A DNA stretch of 44,337 nt from Oscillospiraceae bacterium (lineage in GTDB: Bacteria; Bacillota; Clostridia; Oscillospirales; CAG-272), in assembly GCA_015063745.1 (NCBI GenBank), contig SVTO01000020.1, positions 1-44,337 on the forward strand, read 5' to 3'. The notes beneath the pieces were generated by a model. It ran no database searches and was not told where the DNA came from. It saw only the letters and a program-made list of their open reading frames with translations. The position numbers and the translations under genes are program-made. This document shows positions 1-6,371 of the stretch, piece by piece; the stretch's first letter is position 1, and each line of letters begins with the position of its first letter.

Positions 1-23
1 GCCTCTCTAAGTGCCGTCCGCAC

Positions 24-177
24 AGGACACAAAAAATGAACGATTTGCACGATACAAAGAGTAGTAAAAGAACCAACATCAACATAGGACAAAAAATAAA
101 CGACAGCACAACTCAAAGAGTAGTAAAAAAATACCCGTCCGCCAAGGACACCAAAAACAAACGATTTCCCAAAAACA
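24..177. repeat. Three degenerate ~60-base direct repeats
   Basis: Three imperfect copies begin near 24, 86 and 145, each opening with AGGACA, an A-run and AACGA. The first two also share CAAAGAGTAGTAAAA. The period is about 60 bases. The array may extend beyond the left edge of the window. I see no convincing gene in it: the minus-strand frame through the repeats is low-complexity, runs against a well-supported gene, and has no ribosome site. Function unknown. Confidence 0.5.
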
Positions 178-179
178 CC

Positions 180-208
180 TTGCAAAGCAAATAAAAAAAT
201 GGTATAGT
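180..208 (+). promoter_or_regulatory. Promoter for the metalloprotease-queH pair
   Basis: TTGCAA at 180-185 and TATAGT at 203-208 are separated by 17 bases, a sigma-A type promoter. The first start codon follows 30 bases downstream with a purine-rich ribosome site in between. Confidence 0.6.
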
Positions 209-237
209 AAATACAGTAAAAAAAGAAGGAGTCCCCC

Positions 238-915
238 ATGCCGTTTCCTATTCCATATACCTTGATCCGCACTACGCGGAAAACCATCGGGATCCGTGTC
301 CTGAAGGACGGAACCCTGGAAATCCGTGCCCCAAAACGAACACCAACGACGGAAATCGAAAAAATTCTGTACAGTAAAGAAAAATGGATCCGTGAACATA
401 GAAATAAAATTCTTTCCATCGAACGAACACGATGGCAGTACGGCTCGGAAATTCCGTATCTCGGGAACGCACATACCGTCGTGGCCACAGAAGGGAATAT
501 CCTGCAAATGACCGATACGGAAATCCGGATCCCGGCAGATTTGCCGGATAAGGAAATCACCGAAGCCATCGTACAACTGTACATCAGCTGCGGGAAAATG
601 TACCTTACAGCCGAAACAAACCGGCTGGCGGAACAATGGGGATTGTCCGTGCACTCTGTAACCGTCAACCGTGCCGCTAAACGCTGGGGCAGCTGCAGCG
701 TGCAGACCGAACGTATCCACTATTCCTGGCGGCTCATGTGCGCGCCGAAGGAAACGGTGGAATACGTGATTGTCCATGAACTGGCCCACCTCCTGCATCC
801 GGATCATAGTACGGCTTTTTGGCAGCAGGTGGAGAAATGGCTGCCGGATTATGAAAACAGAAAAATTGCGCTGCGGGAATATGAGAATTATTTCATGGGA
901 CTGGAGGGATTATGA
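238..915 (+). CDS. YgjP-like M48-type metallopeptidase domain protein (DUF45)
   Basis: A 225-residue cytoplasmic protein of the YgjP/DUF45 family, zinc-metallopeptidase-like proteins. The family hallmarks are present: RAAKRWGSC around residues 145-153, then the zinc site HELAH at 180-184 followed by LLHPDHS and an aromatic FW. The length is normal for the family. The ATG at 238 is preceded by an AAGGAG-like site and a promoter at 180-208. The stop overlaps the start of queH, so the two are probably translationally coupled. The biological substrate of this family is not settled; the fold and zinc ligands are the secure part of the call. Confidence 0.85.
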   Translation: MPFPIPYTLIRTTRKTIGIRVLKDGTLEIRAPKRTPTTEIEKILYSKEKWIREHRNKILSIERTRWQYGSEIPYLGNAHTVVATEGNILQMTDTEIRIPADLPDKEITEAIVQLYISCGKMYLTAETNRLAEQWGLSVHSVTVNRAAKRWGSCSVQTERIHYSWRLMCAPKETVEYVIVHELAHLLHPDHSTAFWQQVEKWLPDYENRKIALREYENYFMGLEGL

Positions 916-1544
916 TGCAGCAGAAAATCAATTATCAAAAAATTTTGGAGAAAAAACTGGCGGAATTTGAAGCAATGGCCGTAAAACCCCGCCTGCTTCT
1001 GCACGCCTGCTGTGCCCCTTGCTCCTCTTATACCCTCGAATACCTGTCCCCCTATTTCCGTGAAATCAGCGTGTTTTTCTATAATCCCAATATCACACCC
1101 ACGGAGGAATACAACTATCGCCTCGCCGAACTGCAGCGAATGATGGAAAATGTGCAGTACGGCTGTCCTGTGACAGTGCTGCCCGGTATTTACGACCCGG
1201 AACGGTTTACCGCTATGGCCCGGGGAATGGAATCACTTCCGGAAGGCGGCGGACGGTGCTATAAATGTTACGACCTGCGCCTGCGGGAAACGGGAAGAAC
1301 GGCGGCTGAGAGCGGGTTCGACTGGTTCACCACCACTTTGTCCATCAGCCCCTATAAGAACGCCGCCTGGCTGAACGAAATCGGTACCCGTATCGGGGAA
1401 GAACTCGGTGTACCTTATCTGCAGTCCGATTTCAAGAAAAACGGAGGCTATGCCCGATCCATTGTCCTGTCAAAGGAATACGGCCTGTACCGCCAGAATT
1501 GGTGCGGCTGCGTCTATTCCAGACGGGATGCCGAAAATCCATAA
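912..1544 (+). CDS. queH: Epoxyqueuosine reductase QueH
   Basis: QueH (DUF208) carries out the last step of queuosine synthesis, reducing epoxyqueuosine in tRNA with an iron-sulfur cluster. The family cysteine motifs are visible: HACCAPC near residue 32, GGGRCYKCYDLRL in the middle, and NWCGC near the C-terminus. At 210 residues the protein is full length. Its ATG at 912 overlaps the upstream stop by four bases; ATG at 915 is an equally possible start. No other queuosine genes are in the window. A strong hairpin follows at 1550-1593. Confidence 0.92.
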   Translation: MMQQKINYQKILEKKLAEFEAMAVKPRLLLHACCAPCSSYTLEYLSPYFREISVFFYNPNITPTEEYNYRLAELQRMMENVQYGCPVTVLPGIYDPERFTAMARGMESLPEGGGRCYKCYDLRLRETGRTAAESGFDWFTTTLSISPYKNAAWLNEIGTRIGEELGVPYLQSDFKKNGGYARSIVLSKEYGLYRQNWCGCVYSRRDAENP

Positions 1545-1549
1545 AAAAC

Positions 1550-1593
1550 TGCCGCATATACGCCTGACGAATCCGCCAAACGTATATGCGGCA
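1550..1593. terminator. Bidirectional terminator between queH and the esterase
   Basis: A perfect 13-base inverted repeat (TGCCGCATATACG at 1550-1562, its complement at 1581-1593) lies between convergent genes. Reading on the minus strand it is followed by a run of T residues; on the plus strand by a weaker T-rich stretch. Confidence 0.85.
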
Positions 1594-1599
1594 TAGTGT

Positions 1600-2373
1600 T
1601 TATCTGTTATTTCGTTCTTCCATAATCCAGGTGAGCATATCCTGTGCTTTGATATTCCAGCAAATCCATGAATGATCGCCGTCCGATTCCTCATAATGGA
1701 AATCCGGCCAATTCAGCTTATGCAGATGATCCCGCATACGGATGCTGTGATCATACAGGAAATCGCTGTACCCGCACCACATCCAAAGCTTCGGAAGGGG
1801 ACGTCCGGAGGCAAGCAGCTGCTCGGATAAATGACAAAGATCGTTCTTGCTGCCGTGGTATTCTTCCCGCGGTCCGAACACTTCGTTCCAGTTTTTCACC
1901 AGATCCAAGGCATTCGGATCGTCGCCGAGGGTGTAGGCACCGGAGAAACCGAAGGCCGCATGGTATTTCTCAGGATACGTCAGCGCCAGCGCATAGGTTC
2001 CGTAGCCACCCATGGAAACACCACCGATGTATGTGTCTTCCCGCTTGGTGGAAAGCTGGGGATAGAGGGTGTGACATACGGCGGGAAGCTCTTCTCCGAG
2101 AAAAGTCCGCCACTTTTGGCCGTCCCTCATATCCGTGTACCAGTCGATGGAAGCATACGGCATAATAACTGCAAAACCGGTACCTTCCACATACTTTTCT
2201 ATATCGGTGAAAGCGGTCCAGTTCAGGTGGCTGTCACCGAGACCGTGGAGCAGATACAGAACAGGGCAGGACCCGCCCGTTTGTGCATCCTGTGCCTTGT
2301 CGGGCAGGATCACATTCATTTCCGCATCGCAGTTCAGAACATCCGAATGAAATTTTTGATACAGAAGTGCCAT
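1600..2373 (-). CDS. Esterase D/PHB depolymerase-fold serine esterase
   Basis: An alpha/beta-hydrolase of 257 residues in the putative-esterase family (S-formylglutathione hydrolase / EstA-like). It contains the oxyanion segment YLLHGLGD near residue 40, the nucleophile elbow GVSMGG near 118-123, a candidate acid in YSDFLYD, and the catalytic histidine in GDHSW near the C-terminus. No signal peptide is seen, so it should act in the cytoplasm. An AAGGAG site sits 7 bases upstream of the ATG. It is the last gene of the minus-strand paaK-ACT-sfsA run, 33 bases after sfsA. Likely substrates are short acyl esters such as acetylated or feruloylated sugars; the sequence does not decide this. Confidence 0.85.
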   Translation of the reverse strand: MALLYQKFHSDVLNCDAEMNVILPDKAQDAQTGGSCPVLYLLHGLGDSHLNWTAFTDIEKYVEGTGFAVIMPYASIDWYTDMRDGQKWRTFLGEELPAVCHTLYPQLSTKREDTYIGGVSMGGYGTYALALTYPEKYHAAFGFSGAYTLGDDPNALDLVKNWNEVFGPREEYHGSKNDLCHLSEQLLASGRPLPKLWMWCGYSDFLYDHSIRMRDHLHKLNWPDFHYEESDGDHSWICWNIKAQDMLTWIMEERNNR

Positions 2374-2406
2374 TGAAAAACTCCTTGTTCTGTCATAGTA
2401 ATACCG

Positions 2407-3090
2407 TCAATCCAAACATACTTCTACAGGTTGACGGATGGTCATGGTATCCGGTGTTACGTCACAATCATATGCCCATATCTCCACACCGTGATCCCGT
2501 GCTTCTCTGAGCGCCGATGCAAAGGCAGGATCCGTCACAGAATTGGGCGAAAACAGATATACATCCCGCATCTGAATCACAAACAGTACCGCACAGGCAT
2601 ATCCTTCCGCCCGTGCACGGATCAGCTCCCGCAGATGCTTTGTACCACGTTCCGTAGGTGCATCCGGGAAGAATACATGGTTATCCTTCTCCAGCGTCAC
2701 ACCCTTGACCTCCACAAGCATCCGGAAATCGCCCTCCGTAATGGAAAAATCCATCCGGGAAGCACCGTATACCGTTTCTGGACGAACATCCGCCCCGGGG
2801 AATTCCCGCTGCAGGAAGGACAAAGCCGCCTTGTTCGGAGCCTGACTGTCCATATTGATCAGCCGTTCACCCTTGTATACCGCAATCAGATCATAAGCGG
2901 TTTTCCGTTTGCTGTCGGACGGTGCGCAGTACAGAAATACTTTTGCACCGGGAATAAGCAGCTCCGCGCATCTGCCGGTATTTTTGACATGGCAGACCAC
3001 TTCTGTCCCATCCAGTACGACATGGGCAATAAACCGGTTGATCCTGCGGACAAATACGGCTTCGCGGATCCGCTCGGCAGGGTAGTGCAT
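2407..3090 (-). CDS. sfsA: SfsA family DNA/RNA nuclease
   Basis: A full-length 227-residue SfsA homologue. Recognisable blocks are VKNTGRCAELL in the N-terminal OB-like part, ETVYGASRMDF, LVEVKGVTLE and FPDAPTERGTKHLREL. E. coli SfsA was first linked to sugar-fermentation gene expression; the family has a nuclease-like C-terminal fold with the acidic/lysine residues seen here in E-V-K. Its ATG shares one base with the stop of the ACT-domain gene (TGATG), implying translational coupling. Its place in an aryl-CoA ligase operon is not explained by its known role. Confidence 0.9.
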   Translation of the reverse strand: MHYPAERIREAVFVRRINRFIAHVVLDGTEVVCHVKNTGRCAELLIPGAKVFLYCAPSDSKRKTAYDLIAVYKGERLINMDSQAPNKAALSFLQREFPGADVRPETVYGASRMDFSITEGDFRMLVEVKGVTLEKDNHVFFPDAPTERGTKHLRELIRARAEGYACAVLFVIQMRDVYLFSPNSVTDPAFASALREARDHGVEIWAYDCDVTPDTMTIRQPVEVCLD

Positions 3091-3524
3091 CAGAAACTGC
3101 GAACCGTTTCGTCGTCGATGAGGGTAATGCCGGCGTCATTCAGAACAGCGGCAGCCGCATTGTTGTCCGGCACACGCAGAACCACATAGGCCTTGCTGTT
3201 GGTATGGGGAATAACGAATGCATACATATATTCAACGGCTACGTTGTTGTCGTAGATTACCTTCAGAATGGAGGAAAGTCCGCCGGGGGTGTCGGGGATT
3301 TCCACAGCAATAACATCGGTGATGGATACGATCATATCCGCCGCGGCCAGTGCATTCTTTGCCTTTTCGGTATCGCTGACGATCAGACGGAGCACACCGA
3401 AATCCTGGGTATCCGCAACGCTGAACGCACGGATGTCAATACCCGCCTGTGCGAGCGTTTCGGTTACCGTGTACAGCGCGCCGTTTCTGTTTTCCGCAAA
3501 AATAGAAAGCTGTTTGATGGTCAT
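3090..3524 (-). CDS. Tandem ACT-domain regulatory protein
   Basis: A 144-residue protein made of two ACT domains (about residues 4-70 and 72-140), the second starting near IPDTPGGLSSIL. ACT domains bind amino acids. Small double-ACT proteins next to phenylacetate-CoA ligase genes are a known arrangement in anaerobes, often alongside indolepyruvate:ferredoxin oxidoreductase; the likely role is amino-acid sensing, inferred from context. An AGGAGG site lies 8 bases before the ATG, 16 bases after paaK. It overlaps sfsA by one base. Confidence 0.88.
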   Translation of the reverse strand: MTIKQLSIFAENRNGALYTVTETLAQAGIDIRAFSVADTQDFGVLRLIVSDTEKAKNALAAADMIVSITDVIAVEIPDTPGGLSSILKVIYDNNVAVEYMYAFVIPHTNSKAYVVLRVPDNNAAAAVLNDAGITLIDDETVRSF

Positions 3525-3540
3525 GGTTTATTCCTCCTGA

Positions 3541-4845
3541 TCAGGTATTGTACAGATTACGCTTGTCGATTACACGTACAGCCTTGCCTTCGCTGCGCAC
3601 GATGGACTTGGGTCCTACGATGCTGACCTTGGCCAGAATACCGAGCATAGCCTTGAGTGCTTCGGTGATTTCGGTTTCCTTCTTGGTCATGGCACCCATG
3701 GTGTCGGAGAACAGCTCGGGAGTCATTTCCACGCGTACTTCCAGAGAGTCGGTAACACCCTTACGGTCAACCACGATCTGGTAGTTGGAGGTCAGACCCT
3801 TGGAGAGCAGAACCTGTTCGATCTGGGACGGGAATACGTTGACACCCTTGACGATGAGCATATCGTCACTGCGTCCCATGGGCTTTGCCATACGGATGTG
3901 TGTTCTGCCGCAGGCGCAGGGAGCGCTGTTCAGTACGCAGATGTCCTTGGTACGGTAACGGAGCAGCGGGAAAGCTTCCTTGGTGATGCTGGTGAATACA
4001 AGCTCACCCTTGGAGCCTTCGGGCAGAACCTTACCGGTTTCGGGATCGATGATTTCAGCAATGAAATGGTCTTCGTTGATGTGCATACCGGCCTGTGCTT
4101 CACATTCGAAGGATACGCCGGGGCCGGAAAGCTCGGTCAGACCGTAAATATCATAAGCCTTGATACCCAGCTTTTCTTCGATGTCACGGCGCATTTCTTC
4201 CGTCCATGCTTCCGCACCGAAGATACCGGCCTTGAGCTTGATCTTGTCGCGCAGACCGGCTTCGTAAATGGATTCGGCCAGATACTGTGCGTAGGAAGGT
4301 GTGCAGCAGATGATGGTTGCACCCAGGTCGGTCATGAACTGCAGCTGACGTTCCGTATTACCGGAGGACATGGGCAGGGTCAGGGAACCAACCTTGTGGG
4401 AACCGCCGTTCAGACCGGGGCCACCGGTGAAAAGACCGTAGCCGTAGCAAACCTGAACAACGTCTTCCTTGGTTCCGCCGACCGCCATAATGGCACGGGC
4501 ACAGCAGTCATCCCAGAGATCAATGTCGTGCTGGGTGTAGAAGGCGATTACGCGCTTACCGGTGGTACCGCTGGTGGACTGGATACGAACACATTCGGAA
4601 AGAGGCATGGACATCAGCCCGTAGGGATAAGCCTCTCTCAGGTCGTCCTTGGTGAGGAAGGGCAGCTTGTACAGATCATCTACAGACTGAATGTCGCCGG
4701 GTTCCACACCGTGATCTTTCATTTTATTGCGATAATACTCGCAGTTGTTCCAAACATGATTTACGGTCTTCACAAGACGTTCGTCCTGCCAAGCCCGGAT
4801 CTGCTCTCTCGAAGCGGTTTCGATTTCTTTCTGGAAATATGCCAT
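3541..4845 (-). CDS. paaK: Phenylacetate-CoA ligase family protein
   Basis: A 434-residue adenylate-forming enzyme that activates aryl acids such as phenylacetate or indoleacetate with ATP and CoA. The P-loop-like adenylation motif STSGTTGK is near residue 91, YGLTELSGPG follows mid-protein, and RSDDMLIVKGVNVFPSQIE begins the C-terminal lid domain. This matches the PaaK length and layout. It is the first gene of an operon with the ACT protein, sfsA and an esterase. In fermenters this enzyme usually works in reverse, making ATP from aryl-CoA formed during aromatic amino-acid degradation; that direction is inference. No iorAB genes lie in the window. Confidence 0.92.
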   Translation of the reverse strand: MAYFQKEIETASREQIRAWQDERLVKTVNHVWNNCEYYRNKMKDHGVEPGDIQSVDDLYKLPFLTKDDLREAYPYGLMSMPLSECVRIQSTSGTTGKRVIAFYTQHDIDLWDDCCARAIMAVGGTKEDVVQVCYGYGLFTGGPGLNGGSHKVGSLTLPMSSGNTERQLQFMTDLGATIICCTPSYAQYLAESIYEAGLRDKIKLKAGIFGAEAWTEEMRRDIEEKLGIKAYDIYGLTELSGPGVSFECEAQAGMHINEDHFIAEIIDPETGKVLPEGSKGELVFTSITKEAFPLLRYRTKDICVLNSAPCACGRTHIRMAKPMGRSDDMLIVKGVNVFPSQIEQVLLSKGLTSNYQIVVDRKGVTDSLEVRVEMTPELFSDTMGAMTKKETEITEALKAMLGILAKVSIVGPKSIVRSEGKAVRVIDKRNLYNT

Positions 4846-4886
4846 GACTGGGGTATCCTTTCCTGGTTGAAAAATAGTATAGCACT

Positions 4887-4915
4887 ATTGTAGCAAAAAC
4901 AGAGGAAAATTGCAA
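4887..4915 (-). promoter_or_regulatory. Promoter of the paaK operon
   Basis: On the minus strand TTGCAA (4915-4910) and TACAAT (4892-4887) are 17 bases apart, about 40 bases before the paaK start. A second -10-like TATACT lies at 4881-4876 without a matching -35. Confidence 0.6.
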
Positions 4916-5104
4916 TAGGGAACGGGAAATTATACGTTGGGATAGTATAAAATTAACAATATACACGATATTTTCATGCTTTATGCAAGGAGGGTGAATA
5001 TATATCGGAGAAGAAAAAGGATGCCTTCTGAAACAAGGGGATTGGGAGAAAACTGTTTCTATTGAATTATTTAGTTTCCGGCAACACCAAACAAACGGTT
5101 GATT

Positions 5105-5129
5105 GTCAAACAATGAATTGATTATTGAC
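5105..5129. promoter_or_regulatory. Possible operator of the XRE regulator
   Basis: An imperfect inverted repeat, GTCAAACAAT then six bases then ATTATTGAC, overlaps the -35 box of the following promoter. A palindrome CACCGGTG at 5161-5168 sits near the expected transcription start. Either could be an autoregulatory site; this is inference from position. Confidence 0.35.
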
Positions 5130-5153
5130 GACGCGAAATCGCCGTGTTATAAT
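5125..5153 (+). promoter_or_regulatory. Promoter of the XRE regulator
   Basis: TTGACG at 5125-5130 and TATAAT at 5148-5153 are separated by exactly 17 bases. The start codon with a GGAGG site follows at 5192. Confidence 0.75.
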
Positions 5154-5191
5154 AAAATCACACCGGTGATAATTTTCATGGAGGTTACGCT

Positions 5192-6325
5192 ATGGTAGTA
5201 AAGATAGGCGATAAAATACGAGAACTGCGCCGCCGTGATGGGAGGAAACAAGAAGATTTGGCAAATGCTGTCGGTGTTACCAATCAAGCTGTGTCCCGCT
5301 GGGAATCAAACGGCGGATATCCCGATCTGGAGATAATCCCTGCTATTGCAAATTACTTTAATGTTAGCATTGATGAGCTTTTTGGTTACAGCAAAGACAG
5401 GGGCGACAAACTAAAAGCAATACTGTCAAAGGCAGAAAAAGCAATCGTTGAAGACAGCGATATGACAGAGTGTGTAGAGATGCTTCGTGCAGCCGCAGAG
5501 GAGTTTCCATCCGAACCGAAGGTATATATGAATTTGGGATTTGCTTTGGATTTACTCGGATGGAAAAAGCACGGTGCAAGAAGTTTTACAAAGGACGGAT
5601 CCGATTATACTTTTGAAGACACGGAATATAACTCTCAAAATATATATTGGCAAGAAGCACTGCGAGCATATGAAAAGGCATTAACGTTGGATATAAGTGC
5701 CGAAGAAAGGGACGTGTTGACGCAGCGTATGGTGCTTTACTATGCCAAAATGGGTTATTTCGATAAAGCTATGACACTTGCTTCAAAGCAAAACAGCCTT
5801 CTTATGAGCAGAGAGGTACTATTGTCATTAGCAAACGAGGGAGAGTTAAAAGATAAATATCAAGGAGAGGCGATTATCGATCTGTTGGCTGCGTTAAAAA
5901 CAGTTATAGTGAATTCTGTATGTACGAAAGTTTCAGTCTTCACTAAAAAAGAAGGCATTGCGCTAATGATAGAGCTCGCGCATCTTTATGAAACGGTTTT
6001 CAGCGATGGCAGATGCGGAGTTGGTCATTATCATATCTGTGAATTATATCTGCACGCCGCACTTTATGAAGCACGATTTGGAGAAGGTGCAGAAAAAGCT
6101 TTAGAACATTTCAAAAAAGGATTTGACCACAAAAAGATATATGAGTCCATACGCTGCACAGGGGAATACCGGTATACATCACCTTTGGTAGCAAAGGTGA
6201 CTTTCCCGAGTGAGAATTTTCTATCACTTTCCCAAACATTCTGGAAAGGGTGGATTGAAGTTTTTACCGAAGAATTAAATGAAAGAATTAAGTCCGATCC
6301 GCAATATGCCGAGTGCTTTTCATAA
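5192..6325 (+). CDS. XRE-family helix-turn-helix regulator with TPR-like C-terminus
   Basis: A 377-residue cytoplasmic regulator. Residues 5-65 form a Cro/C1-type helix-turn-helix (LRRRDGRKQEDLANAVGV, then TNQAVSRWE), ending in the common Firmicutes tail ISIDELFGY-like. The rest is helical and TPR-like with repeated AYEKAL and LYYAKMGYFDKA segments. A GGAGG site lies 7 bases before the ATG. The gene is visibly AT-richer and uses different codons from its neighbours (many A/T third positions), which suggests horizontal acquisition. It has its own promoter and terminator, so it is a single-gene unit. What it regulates cannot be read from context. Confidence 0.85.
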   Translation: MVVKIGDKIRELRRRDGRKQEDLANAVGVTNQAVSRWESNGGYPDLEIIPAIANYFNVSIDELFGYSKDRGDKLKAILSKAEKAIVEDSDMTECVEMLRAAAEEFPSEPKVYMNLGFALDLLGWKKHGARSFTKDGSDYTFEDTEYNSQNIYWQEALRAYEKALTLDISAEERDVLTQRMVLYYAKMGYFDKAMTLASKQNSLLMSREVLLSLANEGELKDKYQGEAIIDLLAALKTVIVNSVCTKVSVFTKKEGIALMIELAHLYETVFSDGRCGVGHYHICELYLHAALYEARFGEGAEKALEHFKKGFDHKKIYESIRCTGEYRYTSPLVAKVTFPSENFLSLSQTFWKGWIEVFTEELNERIKSDPQYAECFS

Positions 6326-6333
6326 GAAAAATA

Positions 6334-6366
6334 ACGCCGGGAATGAAAAAAATCCCGGCGTCTTTT
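6334..6366. terminator. Bidirectional terminator between XRE regulator and polA
   Basis: A perfect 9-base stem (ACGCCGGGA at 6334-6342 with TCCCGGCGT at 6353-6361) lies between convergent genes; T-rich runs follow on both strands. Confidence 0.85.
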
Positions 6367-6371
6367 ACTGT

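Larger units (their letters stand above)
4846..5191. other. Divergent intergenic region between paaK and XRE regulator
   Basis: This 346-base gap holds the paaK promoter (4887-4915, minus strand), the regulator promoter (5125-5153, plus) and an imperfect inverted repeat at 5105-5129. The middle part, about 4920-5100, is AT-rich and I see no gene or clear structure in it. Confidence 0.6.

Noticed and set aside
79-807. 242-codon minus-strand frame over the metalloprotease gene
   Set aside because: Phe/Cys-rich translation without homology, antisense to a clear zinc-protease gene.
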